Shown: positions 21,881 through 35,001, counted from the first letter of the stretch. The stretch is DNA of 64,000 nucleotides from Sphaerulina vaccinii (GCA_022570795.1 JAKUDP010000007.1:1674001-1738000); one strand, 5' to 3'. Program-made: numbers and translations. The notes: generated by a model not told the origin, from the sequence alone.

Positions 21881-24800
21881 ATGGCGTCATCAAACTCTCA
21901 TCCAGCCGACGCAAAAGATGTCAACTACATCTTGCTTGGCCAAACCAACCACACACCGTAGTGGAGAAATTTCAAAATCGATGCCTCTGCCATTGGAGTT
22001 CTCAGTTTGCTCACTGGCGAGGAACAGATCCTCCCAGAGCCCATCCGACCAACGAAACCGGATACGAAAATCGAACCAATCTCAACTGCATCCACCGAGA
22101 AACCCGGCAAAAGCACTCGTTCCCAATCCTCCTCCGACACATCAGAGCTCGACGCCGCTCTCGAACAGCGCAAGCAAGAAGTCAAGGATGCCGTCGCACT
22201 GTACCAGATCGAGGTGTCAGAGTACAAGCTTGATCGAGAGGAGAAGCAGGAGCAGGTGAAGAGATGTCGCGAAGCAGACGCCTTGCTGGCGCGTCGCATC
22301 GACCCTTCCCTGCGTGGCGGACTTGAGCACTGCGTCTCGTCCAAGCAAAAGATGGACTACGTGAACGCAAAGTGCAAGGTCAACATAGAGCGTGCGAAGG
22401 AGATCGCTTTTAGCGGGCTTGAGAAGCTTCGTCTGAGCGACTGCGCCTCTATGTCTATATACCTCAATAAGCGAGACACCTTCTGTCTTGACCTTGAGGA
22501 CCTTGGTGCTAAGTACTCGGTCGACCAACAGCTGGCCAAGACCTTCGCTGGTCTGACTGCTGCATACGACAATTTCAAAGATAACTACGATCTTACGCAA
22601 CCGTCGACAAATGACTACGTCGCGCCTCTCACTCCGCAGGAGGAGAAGGCCGTCCTCGATCGTCAGAAGGCCGCTCTCAAGGCACTCGATGGACGTCTCC
22701 TAGCTCACGAAACAAGAGTCAAAGAGCGCAGTCAACGCAACAACCCTCCCGGCAACAGAGCCAAGAAGGACGAGAAGAAGGACGACAAGAAGGACGACAA
22801 GTCCAGCGACAAGTCCCCGTCCAAGGAAACTCGAACTTGCAACCACTGCTCTATGCCTGGCCACATTGCAAAGTAGTGGCGTCATAAGCATCCAGAGCTC
22901 GCTCCGGAAGGTTGGGTGGTCAAGGAGTTCCCTAAGAAGGAAGGAGAGGCACACGCAGTCGCCGCCGAGACGAGTTCTTCATCTCAATCTGAGGCTTCCG
23001 AGGAAGGTTAGAAGAAGAAGCCAAAGGCATACGCCGCCGCTGCCGTTACAGCTGATTACGATGATTTCGAACGACAGCTCAACGCAGCCGCGGTCAAGAA
23101 TGAGATCGCTGATCCTTCATCATCCTCCGCAGAACCTGCAACCGAGTCACCTCCCTCGGAGCCTCTTCCTCCAACACCCGAGGAAGCTCCACCATCACTA
23201 GACTGGACAGGTACGATCGATCTCAAGGGCCTCAGACAGTTCGACTACGTCGCACCTCCAGGCGCCCCATCGCTTCAAGACATGACGAAGGCACTCAAGC
23301 CACTCGGTTTCGACATGTCGATTTCAATCTACGAACCTATGGATGTGATTCGCTTCGTGGATGTCCGTAACGACTACACGGTAGACAACATCAGTCGATC
23401 CCACACAATCATAACAGCATCTGGTCCACAACGCCTCTAGCAGACTTCGCACACGACGTGGGGACGTCTGCACTTTGAGTTCGGCTCTGAAGCTAATGAG
23501 CCAGATCTCGAGGTGTACAACGCAGTCCGAGAGGCCATCCACTCAATCACGCCTGTATCATACTACAGATTCTCGTGGTCCGCCGACAAGTACGAGTGGC
23601 ATCAGAAGCAGCTAGCCAAAGAGGCGGCTAAACTGCAAGCCGACCTCGACGCTCTCGAGGCCGCTGGTCTCTTCACGAGGACTACACCACCAAACGCCAA
23701 GGCAGAGGAAGAGGCCATTCCACTCCCACCACCATCTCCGTGGTACCGGAAGCCTTTCACCTTCCTCGCTCAGATCCCCAATCTCATTACAGGTACACTC
23801 ACTCCCGTCCTTAACTCTCAGCCTTCTTCCGCTAACTCCTCGCAGGTAACACGAACCAGTAGCGAGGCTGAAGCGGGAGGAGCGAGGGCAGAACAGGGTG
23901 TTGAAAGCACTTTGGGATTAGTGGGAGAACTGGGCGAGACACTGCGCGTATCAGAGAACGTTCTGGCAGCACTAGCTGGCGACTCTGAGGGTCTTTCAAA
24001 CACGATTTTAGACTCTGGAGCCAGCATCGTACTTGTTAATAACAAATCTTGGTTCACTGATTTTCGCGCCATTCAATATACTATCGGCACGGCCAACGAT
24101 GCGAACGCCTTGACCATTGAAGGCGGAGGCACAGTTACGTTCAAACTTTTCGACAAGGAGGATCCTGATGAGCCCACTCTTCTCACGCTCGGCAACGTAG
24201 CATATGCACCTGCTGCTTGTTTCAACATTATCTCTCTTTCGGTGCTCGCTCAGCGAGCAGGCTTTAAGGGCGAGTGGAGCGTAGACGGTATGACAGTCGT
24301 TGACAAAGAGGGAAACTACATTACTACGGCTGCCCTGTTTGACGGACTCTACTAGATTCAGCTTGTGGACCAGCCATCCCATATCCCGGCAGAAACGGCC
24401 ACCGCATCCGGAGAAGCAATGATGGTACTCCTAGGAGTCGTCCCTCCTTTTGTCTAGTATGTCGCGGCAGTCGACTACTCAGATCCTGTAATAATGTAGC
24501 ATCGCAAGCTTGGTCACCTTGGATTCGGGAGTATGCGCAAGCTGATCCAGATAAGCACCGGCATCGACCTCACGGACAAACAGATCAAGGACAAGATCGA
24601 TATAGACTGCCCAGTCTGCTCAACTACGAAGCACGTTAACTGCATTCCTAGAGATCTAGCTACTCGGCGATCAACCAAAGTAGGCAAATGCATGCATGTT
24701 GATATGTGGGGTCCGTATCCTGTCCAGTCGTGGGACAAATGCTAGTACATTATAACTTTTACCGATAATGCGAAGCGGTATACTTAGTCTACTCGTTTCT

Positions 24801-26300
24801 AGTTTAAGGCCCAGATCCCAGACCTGTTCTTTCAGATGCACCGCCGCATCCAGAAGGAGTTGGACACAACTATCGACATATATCGATTCGACAATGAATT
24901 CTGGATGCACGGCAGCATCAAGGCATACCTTAACAAGCACAGTATCACGGCTGAACTATCCGTCGCGTACGATTACTATATGAACGGCGTGGCAGAACGC
25001 GGCATGCGTACGGGTCGGGAGAAAGCCTCAGCGATAATGCACGAAGCCAATATTAGCAAGAAGATCCTAAAGATTCTCGATGCGAAGACTCAGGAGCAAC
25101 TTCGAGACAACTCCCTCCCCAAAGAGCTCGCTCTCGAAGCTTTTGAACACGCTGTTTAGCTGAAGAATAGATTACCCACGCGAGCTCTAAAGAACAAGAA
25201 GACTCCGTAGGAGGAGATCAAGGGCAACAAGCCAAATTTCGAGAAGGAATATATCTTTAGGAATCGTATATAGGTGACGGTACCACCAGAGCATCGCCGT
25301 AAGACTCTCTACGATAATCGATCTTGGTTCGGCTACTTCGTAGGATAGGAGACCGAAGCTATAATGCTCGTATAGGACGAGGAGCGCAGAAAGGTGTTTC
25401 GGGTCTCTAAGGCTCGAGTGCCTAACGGTCAAGGACTCGATAATCCCTACGAGGGCTCCACTATTCACGATCGACTCGACTTCGAAAACATGTTACAAGC
25501 GACAGAAAGTAAAGACGATAAGAGTAACTTCGCTACTTCTACTACTTCTAACTTCGACTAACGCAAAGGTTATTTCGAAGATCAAGCATTATCTAACTCT
25601 AATATCGGTTCTAAACTAGAGATAAATAAGGCGTTACGCTTTTTTGGCGTTATACCTTAGGTTATAGCCCTTACCCCTAGAAAGCCTAGGCTCGCTTAGT
25701 TCGAATAGATAGACTACTAAATAGAAGTTCTTAAGGAGGTCTATAATATATAGCTAATTAGCGAGGTTACACCTAAGGTATTAGTATATCTCTTTACCTT
25801 ATAGCTCTCAAGCTATCTATAGTTCGAGAATTAGGTACTAATAATAGAACAAGTCCGCCGCAAGATTAATTATATATATTTAAGGAAAGAACTTGTTATA
25901 GATAAGTATACGAGGCCTTCTTACAAATAGATAGAATCTAAGATAGAACATCTAAAGGAGGTCTATAGTTTACTAGAGGTTAATAAAATTACTCGATAAT
26001 ATATAACTATCGAAGTATATCTATTAGTAATTCTAGAGTTCGCAAATAATATACTAGACCGAAACAATTTGAGATCAAAGTTGAAATCGTTATAAGAGAA
26101 TAGTAAGCTTACTTCGAGTATTAGACGAACTAGTATATAGAATACGGATCTTATATATATTCTTATTATTATAAAAGGGCGAGTATCGCTCTATCTATAG
26201 AGAAAGATATAATAATAGATTCTTCGCAAAGTACTTAACAAGCTTGCAATCTCTATATTAGAAAGTCAAGCAAGTAAAGAAATCGAGCTACTTAGGTTAC
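21881..26300 (+). pseudogene. Copia A gag-pol, 5' part (Gag, protease, integrase)
   Basis: The start ATG at 21881 opens a single frame holding Gag, an aspartic protease and integrase. A CCHC-like zinc knuckle starts at 22838 (CNHCSMPGH), but the expected final Cys is Trp. The protease has DSGAS at 24011-24025. Integrase has HRKLGHLG and CPVCSTTKHVNC (HHCC zinc site), HVDMWGP, a FDNEFW segment and AERG for the catalytic D, D and E. The recognised interruptions up to about 25.2 kb are TAG, as CpA-to-TpA or TpG-to-TpA change gives from CAG or TGG. Between about 25.5 and 26.3 kb the sequence becomes AT-rich and no longer readable. The frame rejoins at 45620 once B is removed. Confidence 0.88.
26296..26300. 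repeat. Target-site duplication of copia B (GTTAC)
   Basis: GTTAC at 26296-26300 recurs at 45615-45619, directly outside the B LTRs. Confidence 0.93.
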
Positions 26301-26547
26301 TATCGAAATAGGATAATAATATATATATCTACGATATATAGGAAGGGTCTTAATACGCGATAGAAGTAGAAGCGTTAGATAGGAACCAACCGTATTAATT
26401 GTATTAGTTAGTTATAGGTTGCATCTCCTTCTAAGATATAGAGTATTAGATAAGCTACGTGACCTACTATTATATAATATATATTATATAATCTAATCCC
26501 TAAGAGAGTGTCTCTTAGATAGTCCAACTAGACTATACTTTCTAATA
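26301..26547 (-). repeat. 3' LTR of copia B (left end)
   Basis: 247 bp, starting TATCGAAATAGG and ending CTAATA; ancestral ends were presumably TG...CA before RIP. It matches 45368-45614 at the same length, and the differences seen are all transitions. The adjoining inner CTCCTAC is the purine tract read on the minus strand. Confidence 0.93.
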
Positions 26548-27193
26548 CTCCTACTTAGGCCAGATAGTTCTTCTACCCTATATTCTAGCACTTATATTCT
26601 GTTCCAAATCTCGATAACTTATTAAGTGCAGAAAAGCTATTTATGCAAGCTGGAGTTGTCTTATAAACTTCTAGAATTAGGGACTATTCTTCGGCTTAGT
26701 CAACCTATCTGCAACTATCTCTTTTATTAGAATATATACTACTACTATCTTCTTTTACTACTAGAGTCTCCTAATATTGTTGTAGGCTATATTAATATGT
26801 TTTGATCTTTTATAGGTATGGGCATCCTTAACTAGGGTTAGAGATGCTTGGTTATCCCCTATAATCTAAATAGGTCTAAGTTTATTTACTATATTAGAGT
26901 TCGCTTTAATAAGTAGTTAAAAAGAATATTCTCCTACTAACTCTATATAGTCCATTTCTCTTAGAAGTGCTACTAGAAATTGAGATTGCTTAGCATATAT
27001 ATTTAGAGCTATATACTTAGCCTCTATAGTTAATATTGCTATAGACTTCTACTTCTTACTTATCTAAGATACTAGTACTCTATAGAGGAAGAAGATAGAT
27101 CCTAGAATTAAGACTCTATCTACCTTATCTATTATATAGTTAGAGTCTAAATATCTAATAAGGCCTCTACTACCTCTTCTAAATATAAGTTCT
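26548..27193 (-). pseudogene. Copia B 3' segment: RNase H relic
   Basis: Minus-strand reading near 27030 gives the copia RNase H pattern of a lysine pair, QKS, then IEAKYIA, corresponding to the usual SKKQKS...EAEY block, with TAG at former Gln or Trp codons. C1 interrupts B at 27194. Confidence 0.8.
27189..27193. repeat. Target-site duplication of C1 (GTTCT)
   Basis: GTTCT at 27189-27193 recurs at 33982-33986, directly outside the C1 LTRs. Confidence 0.93.
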
Positions 27194-27543
27194 TGTCGAA
27201 AATAGCTCCTCTAAAGTAATCTAATAAAGGATACCCTAGATTCCCAAATGTCGGAGGTAGTAGGTAGATATATATATAGAGTTGAACTTGGGATTAATTT
27301 TTTACTAGCTAATACTTAGGGAGATATAGTACTATATTAGGAACTAAAGAACTATTTAGAGAAGATAAGTTAATTAAGTTTGTTAAGTTAGAGAAAAGAG
27401 AGAAACCTCTACCTATATAGAAAGCTATATTCCTCCTCTAAGTTACCTAATCTGTCCTAATCGGGATAGACTCTACTAAGCGCCAAGAATACTATTTACT
27501 AACTCCTAAGATATTACTCTATCTTGTCTACTAATCTTTAATA
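27194..27543 (-). repeat. 3' LTR of C1 (left end)
   Basis: 350 bp, TGTCGAAAAT to TTTAATA. Near-identical to 33632-33981, 34652-35001 and 41090-41439; all four LTRs are exactly 350 bp. It is followed inward by CTCCTACTTA, the purine tract on the minus strand. Confidence 0.95.
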
Positions 27544-28184
27544 CTCCTACTTAGCTAAATAGAGTAATCTTAACTAAATAGTTATATTAGTTTGAGATTC
27601 CTACTTAGTTATTAATAGAAACACTACTAACTAATTATTTCTATAAATAGAAATTATCCAAATTCCTCTATCTTAAAATCTAAGATATCTAAGATACTAC
27701 CTACTACAAGGTTCTCTAAGCTAAGCTCTATTCTACTAAAGTATATTAGGATATTCTGGCCTAAGGAGAGTAATAATTACTATGACCGAATTGTAAGTCC
27801 TAGAGTTATTATAATATAATTCTTCCTAACTTATAATAGGAACTCTATAAAGAAGCCCTCTTTAACTTTCTTAAAGAGTACTACTAATCCTAGAATATAG
27901 TTAAATCTCTAGTTAGAAAAGTATATACTATAGTTAGTATTCTTAGAGATATTTAGAATTAGAAGAAGTATAAGCTTCTCCTAGAGTAGACTTAGGCAGT
28001 TAAAGAAGTTTAGAATATAACTATATTTTTTAAGAGTATTTTGACTAAAGCTTTAGTAGTATAGAAGGAGTATAAGGATATCTCTCTAGATAATAGGAAG
28101 AAGGTAAAGGAAGCGATTAAGGAGTTCGTTAAGGAGGCTCTAAGACTAGAGTTAGAGTAGTATTTCTAGTTAATAAATAAATAA
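27543..28184 (+). pseudogene. Antisense accessory frame of C1, unknown product
   Basis: A frame of about 213 codons on the strand opposite to gag-pol, between RNase H and the 3' LTR, ending TAA at 28182-28184. In this frame every internal stop read is TAG, TAA or TGA that one or two C-to-T or G-to-A changes would turn back to Gln or Arg. C2 keeps CGA or another sense codon at some of these sites. Treating those as Gln/Arg, the product is Lys/Glu/Leu-rich and helical, with segments such as YKEALFNFLKEYY, KKVKEAIKEFVKEALR and a C-terminus LELEQYFQLINK. The start is unclear because RIP would turn ATG into ATA. No family is recognised. The other plus-strand frames and the minus strand do not give a comparable run. 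Confidence 0.55.
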
Positions 28185-31100
28185 GAGTTTCTATTTCTTT
28201 TGTCTCTCTTTATCTCTTCTTTTTATTTTTTAACTTAGGAAAAAGATTCTACTTAAAATAGAGTTAGGCAAGGAATTCTTTGAACTATAGACTAGTCTTT
28301 AGCTTAGTAAGTCTATCTGCGGCTATCTCTTTAGTATTATAATATTCTATAGAGATAAGCCTATTCTACTAGAGTCTCCTAACTGTATTATACTATATAT
28401 TAATATATTTTGACTTATTATATATATAAGTATCTTTTATAAGAGTTAGGCATACCTAGTTATCTCCTCTAATTAGGACAGGCCTAATTAATACTACTAT
28501 ATCTTAGTTTCTAAGAATCTTTAGTTAGTAGGAGTATTCTCCTACTAACTTAGGGCATCCAAGCTCTCTTAGAAGAGATCTAAGGAACTAGGACTACTTA
28601 GCATAGGCTCCTATAGCTATATACTTAGCTTCTATTATAGATATAGTAATAGATTTCTATTTCTTACTTATCTAGGACACTAGGGCTCTATAGAGAAAGA
28701 ATATATATCCTAAGATAGATACTCTATTAGACTTATCTATAGTATAGTTAGAGTCTATATACCTAATTAGATTTCTACTACCTCTTCTAAAGACTAATCT
28801 AAGTAATAGATTTAATTTTAGATACCTAGTAAGTTTCTTAAAAGCTTTCTTATAGCTAACTATTAGGTCTCCTATATAGGAGCTTAGTCTTCTAAGAGCA
28901 AAGGAAATATCTAGCCTACTAATTATAGCTAGCTATATCTATATTCTAATAAGTAATTAGTATTCCTACTTATTATATCTCTTATCCTTATATCTAGCTA
29001 GCTTTAAGCTCTTATAGCTATCTATAGGTAAGTAGGTTAGACTTAATATATCCTAACTTATTCCTAGCTTAGCTAGGTTCTCTAAGATATAGTATTCTTA
29101 GTCTAGCTTTAGCTATCTAGCTTTCCTATCTCTCCTAATTCTTATTTCTAGGAGCTTATTAGGTTCCTTTAGATCCTTAATCTTAAAGAATCTAGCTAGC
29201 TATACCTTAAACTACTCTATATCCTTAATTCTCTTACTTGCAATTAGTATATTATTAATATAGATAATAAGTATTAGACTCTTTCTTTCTTTATAAACTA
29301 GAAGATAGGGATCTATCTCTAATTATCTAAATCTAATCTCTTTTATCTTTAAAATATAGAGCTAATTCTAGTCTCTTGCTACCTACTTTAGGCTATAGAG
29401 ACTCCTTAGCATTTTTAGTACTATTCTAATTAGCAACTTAACTCCTAGAGGTAGGATTATATAGATGTTTTTATAAAGAGTACTCTCTATAAATGCATTT
29501 AATATATCTACTTAGTAAAGCTCTAGATCTCTCTTATATATAATAGTTATAAATGCCCTAAAGGTATCCTATCTAACTATTAGGGCAAAAGTATCTATAA
29601 AGTCTACTCTAAACTTCTAAGAGAATCCTCTTATAACTAGTCTTACTTTGAACTTATTAATAGCTCTACTAATTCTTCTCTTAATATTAAAGACCTATTT
29701 TAATATAATTAGGTTAGCTCCCTTTAGAGGAACTTCCTAAGTCTAGGTATTGTTTGCTACTAGTATATTAAGTTTATTTTAGATAGCTTCCCTCTATAGG
29801 TGTCCCTACTTTAGGTTATTAATAGCCTTCTTATATAACTTAGGAATTAGCACTTCCTATCTATATTTAGCCTTAGTAATAATAGCTAATAGGGCTTTCT
29901 CTATATTCTTTAGAGTAATAAAGAATACAATTTCTTTAATCTCTTCTAGAAATTTAGAATCCTAAGGTTAACTTAGGTTAAATAATATTAATAAGAAGAA
30001 GGCTTTTTTATAGAAGTCCTTACTTCTCTTTTTAGAGTCCTTATCTTCTAAGCCTGTCTTAATAGATATAGGTATATCTATCCTTTCTAATCTAATAGAT
30101 TTTAGTTTTCTATTAAAACTATTAGGTTCCCTAGATACTTTTCTCTTTCTAGGGATAGGCTAATTAGACTACTTTTAGGAACTTGTCTCTTCTAGTCTAA
30201 TAGGCTTTAGCTTTCCTATAAATCTATCTAGTTCTATAGAGGCCTTTCTTTTCTTAGAATAGGTAGTAGGGCTACTAGGAGCCTAATTATAGAACTGCTT
30301 AGTAGAATTCTTAGTTAGGCCTCTAGAAGCTTTACTAGACTTTCTCTAAGTTTGACTTTTTGTTATTCTTAGTTAATCTATTCTTTCTAGCTCTGAATTT
30401 TTAGTTTCCTTTTTAGAAAACTTTTTATATTCTTCTATATCTTTTGGAGGAGGAGAAAGTTATATAAAGAGCTTCTTTAGCTCTTTTAGACTTTCTTTTT
30501 TAGGCTTATTGTCCTAATTACTAGCTTCCCTACTTGCTTAGGGAGTAGTTAACTTAGTAACTTATAATACTAGCCCTAGGCTAGAAGAGGGTATAGAGTA
30601 ATTGGATTTGGGTAGTTTCCTAACTAGTCTCTTTATAGGAGCTATACTTAGAAGATTCTTAATTATAATTCTAAGATCTAATTTACTACCTAGCTTGTTT
30701 TTAAAGAAGTCTATATTTAAGTACTATTTAATAGCTCTTATATCTAGTTCCTAGAATATCTAGGCTTTAGCTATCTTATTAATATATCTAATAAAGATAG
30801 TATCTTTTCTCCTATTTATTAACTTATTACTTCTTGCCTATTAAGGCTAGGCTCTTATATCTATATAGACTATTACCTAATAGCCCTATACCCTTAGGTA
30901 AGAAACTATAGGCCTAATCCTATTAAAGGCTTTATTAGGTAAAAGCTTCTATCCTTTAGTTTCTAGTCTATTTAGTAGCTTGTTCCTTATATAGGTCTAA
31001 GTATTAAGTACCTCTAGCTAGAACTTAATTAGTATCTTACTCTCTTCTAGTATTGCTCTAATAGAGTTCTCTAATATCTAGATAGATCTCTCTACTACCC

Positions 31101-33619
31101 TATTCTATAGAGAGTTATAGGCCTTAGTAGTTTCTAGGTTAATTCTAAGATTCTTCTCCTACTATTTAACTAAAGTAATAAGCTCTCTAGTATTATTAAT
31201 TCTAATAGCTTTTAACTTAGTACTAGATTGTCTCTTAGCTTTAAGTCTCTAGTTCTAAAGAGCCTATATAGTATCTGTTCTTCTCTTAAGAGGGAAGGCC
31301 TATTTCTTTCTTAAGAAGTTGTTAATAATTTTAAGCTAGTACTTAAAACTAAGTCTTAATTCTAGGAGTAGACTATAGATATCTATAGAGACTAGAGATA
31401 GTCTCTTAGGTCTTCTCTTTGTTACTTTGCTAAGATGCTTCTTTATATTAGTAATAGAATAGACTCTATAGGTATACTTATCTTTTTCTTTTAGAGTTAG
31501 AATCTCCTAATTAAAGTTAGTAACCTTATAGAGGTCTTTTAGTAGACCTTTGCTAAAGTATATAAATCTCCTATACTATAGCTCCTACTATTTTAGATTC
31601 TTTTCTAATAGTATAGCTATAGCTATATTCTCCTCTACTTTATTAGTATATAATAAGTAATATACTTTTTCTTATAGAAGTAGTAAAATCTTATTAATAA
31701 ATAGAATACCTCCTTTAATTCTAGTCTTAACTACTATCTAACCTTTAGGAGAAATAAAAGAGAAAGAAGGTTTCTAAACTCTAAACTATTTGCTAAATTA
31801 GTTCTAAGAAATAAGGCTAACTCTAAGATTAGGTATAAAGAGTACTTTTACTAGAAGAACTTTTCTTCCTATCTTTCCTCTTATCTATACTAACTCTCTA
31901 TATATTATATAGAGATATCTACCTCCTACTTTTACCTAGACCTTCTTAATAAGTAGTTCTAGGCTTCTAAAGAGGTAAACTTAGTTAGTTATATATAATA
32001 AGGTATAGGAGTCTAAGAGCTATTACTAGGATAATAACTTGCCTTTAGCTTCTACTATAGAGTAGGCTACTTTATTAACTTTATTATTATTAGATAGTAA
32101 ATTATTCCTAGATCTAGAGCCTAATAGGCTAGACTTAGATTAACTTTCCTCTTAGGCTAAAAATCCCTTCTTAGACTTAGAGGATACTTTCTTAAGTCTA
32201 AGTAGCTAATAGCTTATCTTCTTTATAAGCTTCTTAAGGTCTTTATATAAAGATAACCTCTAAGAACCTCTCTTTAAGAGTCTCTTATTCTTAGAAGAAG
32301 GACTCCTCCTCTTTGTAGAGAGTTTTCTATCCTTTCTATTAGAGCTTAGTCTAAAAGATAAGAGTACTCTACTTCTTAGAGCTGTAGTCTACTACTTAAT
32401 AGCCTTCTTAGCTTTTAATAACTTAGGATAGTCTTTGAACTAGTACTTTCTATTCTTATAGAGTAAGTACTAAGGCAGGCTTCTCCCTATAATAGAGGAA
32501 TAGCTATATTTAAGGTCTAAGTTATCTTTTACCTTTTAGGATTTAAGTATAAGGAGTATAGTATCTATATCTAGGCTAGGTTAGGTTATTAGGGCATTCT
32601 TAGTTAATTAGTATAAAGGAGGAAGAGATTGGAGGAGATATTTTATTCTCTTACTAGGTATCTAATAATAACTCTTCTAGGGATTAATCTCTATAATCCT
32701 CTTACCTAGTTTAGTAAGGTATAACTAAGCTGCCCTTATTATATCTTCTAGCCCTATCCTAAAGGTTACAAATTACTTAACTAGTCTAATTGCTTAGGCT
32801 ATTAATACTCTACTATATTTGTTCTAGAGTATTACCTATATCTCTATAGTATAATCTATTTAATACTAGGTATTAAGTTCTAGTTTATTATTATTAGAAA
32901 TATAGCTTCTAATACTATATCTATATATAGTATTATCTTTAGTATATATAGGTAGGTTAAATATTACAATTCTTATACCTAGATTAGAGATTATCTCTAC
33001 TCTACTCTATCCTAGATAGTACTCTAGAGATAGGAGTCCTAAGATAACCTCCTACTATCCTTTCCCTTTAAGCTTATCTTATTATAGCTTAAACTATCTT
33101 CTCTAGTTAGATCTTTTAAGTATAGGAATCTTGTCCCTTCTGCCTTCTCTTTCTATATCTATAGTTATTAAAATAAAGTAGGAAATAAGGTATATTTATA
33201 ATAGAGTTGCTTAGGCTAGCTAAGGTTCTAGAGGTTAGACTAGAAGTATAGGTTAGTATAAAGAAGACTAGCTTCTTATATCGGTCCGGAGAAGAGGGAA
33301 AAAGGTAGTATAGTAAGTATATACTAGGACTTAGATCTGTCTCTCCTAGTAGAGTTTCGGTAGTCTACTCTTAGGCAAGACTCTTCTAGTATACTTTGCT
33401 ATTTATAGTAGTAGGGAGTTATAAAGGGTATTAACTAAGAGTAAAGATATTCTACTTAGTCTTATAGGGCCTTTAGTATCTTATCTATAACTTAGGTACA
33501 AACTAAGCTTCTTTATAGTATAGTAGGAGATGCCTCTAACTTCTAGATATTTTTAGCCGTAGGCTAGGGATATAAATAACCTATACTAATATAGGTTACT
33601 TAAGTTTAGTTACTAACCT
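28185..33619 (-). pseudogene. C1 gag-pol relic
   Basis: Read on the minus strand with TAG taken as former Gln or Trp, the order from right to left is: Gag and linker (about 33-32 kb), integrase (about 31.5-30.8 kb, with LSLVSIDIYS for the first Asp region and VVERSIQILENSIRAIL for the Glu region), RT (about 30-29 kb, with LRSLYSLKQ), and RNase H (about 28.75-28.6 kb, with SKK.KSIT and IEAKYIA). The polymerase core is at 29251-29262 and reads YINN instead of Y-x-DD. Both aspartates became Asn by TpG-to-TpA change, so the copy is dead even apart from its stops. Confidence 0.87.
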
Positions 33620-33631
33620 AGGCTTATAACC
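33620..33631 (-). other. Primer-binding site of C1 (half-tRNA type)
   Basis: The plus strand reads AGGCTTATAACC directly against the 5' LTR. It equals the anticodon-arm sequence GGGCTCATAACC of initiator tRNA-Met with CpA changed to TpA and one further base. Priming from inside the tRNA, as in Drosophila copia, is inferred. Confidence 0.7.
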
Positions 33632-33981
33632 TATCGAAAATAGCTCCTCTAAAGTAATCTAATAAAGAATACCCTAGATTCCCAAATATCGGAGGTAGTA
33701 GGTAGATATATATATAGAGTTGAACTTGGGATTAATTTTTTACTAGCTAATACTTAGGGAGATATAGTACTATATTAGGAACTAAAGAACTATTTAGAGA
33801 AGATAAGTTAATTAAGTTTGTTAAGTTAGAGAAAAGAGAGAAACCTCTACCTATATAGAAAGCTATATTCCTCCTCTAAGTTACCTAATCTGTCCCAATC
33901 GGGATAGACCCTACCAAGCGCCAAGGATACTATTTACTAACTCCTAAGATATTACTCTATCTTGTCTACTAATCTTTAATA
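33632..33981 (-). repeat. 5' LTR of C1 (right end)
   Basis: 350 bp, matching 27194-27543 with a handful of transitions; its outer end abuts the duplication GTTCT (33982-33986). Confidence 0.95.
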
Positions 33982-33986
33982 GTTCT

Positions 33987-34651
33987 AGGTCTAGGGACGA
34001 CCTAAGGTATCTTACTAGTTTCTTTAGAGTATTTATATATTTCCTTATTAGGTTAGCTATATATAAGCTTAGTCTACTAAGAGCGAAAGCAATATCTAGT
34101 CTTGTTATAACTATCGGCTATATCTATATACCTATCTAGCTTTAGTACTTCTATTTAGTATATCTTTTATTAGATAGAATTGCCTTAGTAAGGCTTTTAT
34201 AACTATCTATTAGTAAGAGAGTTAGATAGGCATTTTCCTTAGTTATATTTAGCCTTATAAGGTTCTTTTAGATATAGTATTCTTAATTAAGCTTTAGAGT
34301 TCCTATAACTCTATCCCTTATTATCTTTATTCTAAGAATCTTTTCTAGCTCCTTTAGATCCTTAATCTTAAAGACCTTGCTAAGCTATTCCTTAAACTAG
34401 AGAACATCCTTTAGCTCTAGTACTATAATAGGTATATTATCTATATAGGTTAGGACTATAATCCTTCTTTCCCTATAGATAAGTAGGTATAGGTCGATCT
34501 CTAATTAATCGAATCCTATCTATTCTAGCTTTAAGATATAGAGTTTATTCTAGTCTCTTACTACTTACTTAAGTCTATAGAGACTCCTTAGGATCTTTAG
34601 GACCTAGTTTAGTAGGACCTCTACTTCTAGAGGTAGGATTATATAGATATC
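33987..34651 (-). pseudogene. Copia B middle segment: RT relic between C1 and C2
   Basis: Piece of B isolated by the two C insertions. Minus-strand reading gives TYIDNIPI at the polymerase core (YIDN at 34436-34447; second Asp mutated to Asn) and LRSLYRLK further upstream, both typical of copia RT. Confidence 0.8.
34647..34651. repeat. Target-site duplication of C2 (ATATC)
   Basis: ATATC at 34647-34651 recurs at 41440-41444, directly outside the C2 LTRs. Confidence 0.92.
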
Positions 34652-35001
34652 TATTAAAAATGGCTCCTCTAAAGTAATCTAATAAAGGACACCCTAGATT
34701 CCCAAATGTCGGAGGTAAAGGTAGATAACGCAAGCAGAGTTAAACTTGGGATTAATCTTTTACTAGCTAATACTTAGAGAGATATAGTACTATATTAGGA
34801 ACTAAAGAACTATTTAGAGAAGATAAGTTAATTAAGTTAGTTAAGAAAGAGAAAAGAGAGAAACCTCTACCTATATAGAAAGCTATATTCCTCCCCTAAG
34901 TTACCTAATCTGTCCTAATCGGAATAGACTCTACTAAGCGCTAAGGATACTATTTACTAACTCCTAAGATATTACTCTATCTTGTCTACTAATCTTTAAT
35001 A
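34652..35001 (-). repeat. 3' LTR of C2 (left end)
   Basis: 350 bp, starting TATTAAAAATGG (RIP-altered form of the TG start) and ending TTTAATA. Confidence 0.95.

Larger units (their letters stand above)
27194..33981 (-). mobile_element. Copia LTR retrotransposon C, copy 1
   Basis: Full-length element of 6,788 bp on the minus strand, with 350-bp LTRs (27194-27543 and 33632-33981). It is nested in B with duplication GTTCT. Its left LTR keeps an uncorrupted TG start (TGTCGAAAAT). The minus strand encodes Gag, integrase, RT and RNase H in copia order. The plus strand carries an extra frame between RNase H and the left (3') LTR. It is heavily RIP-mutated throughout. Confidence 0.95.
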
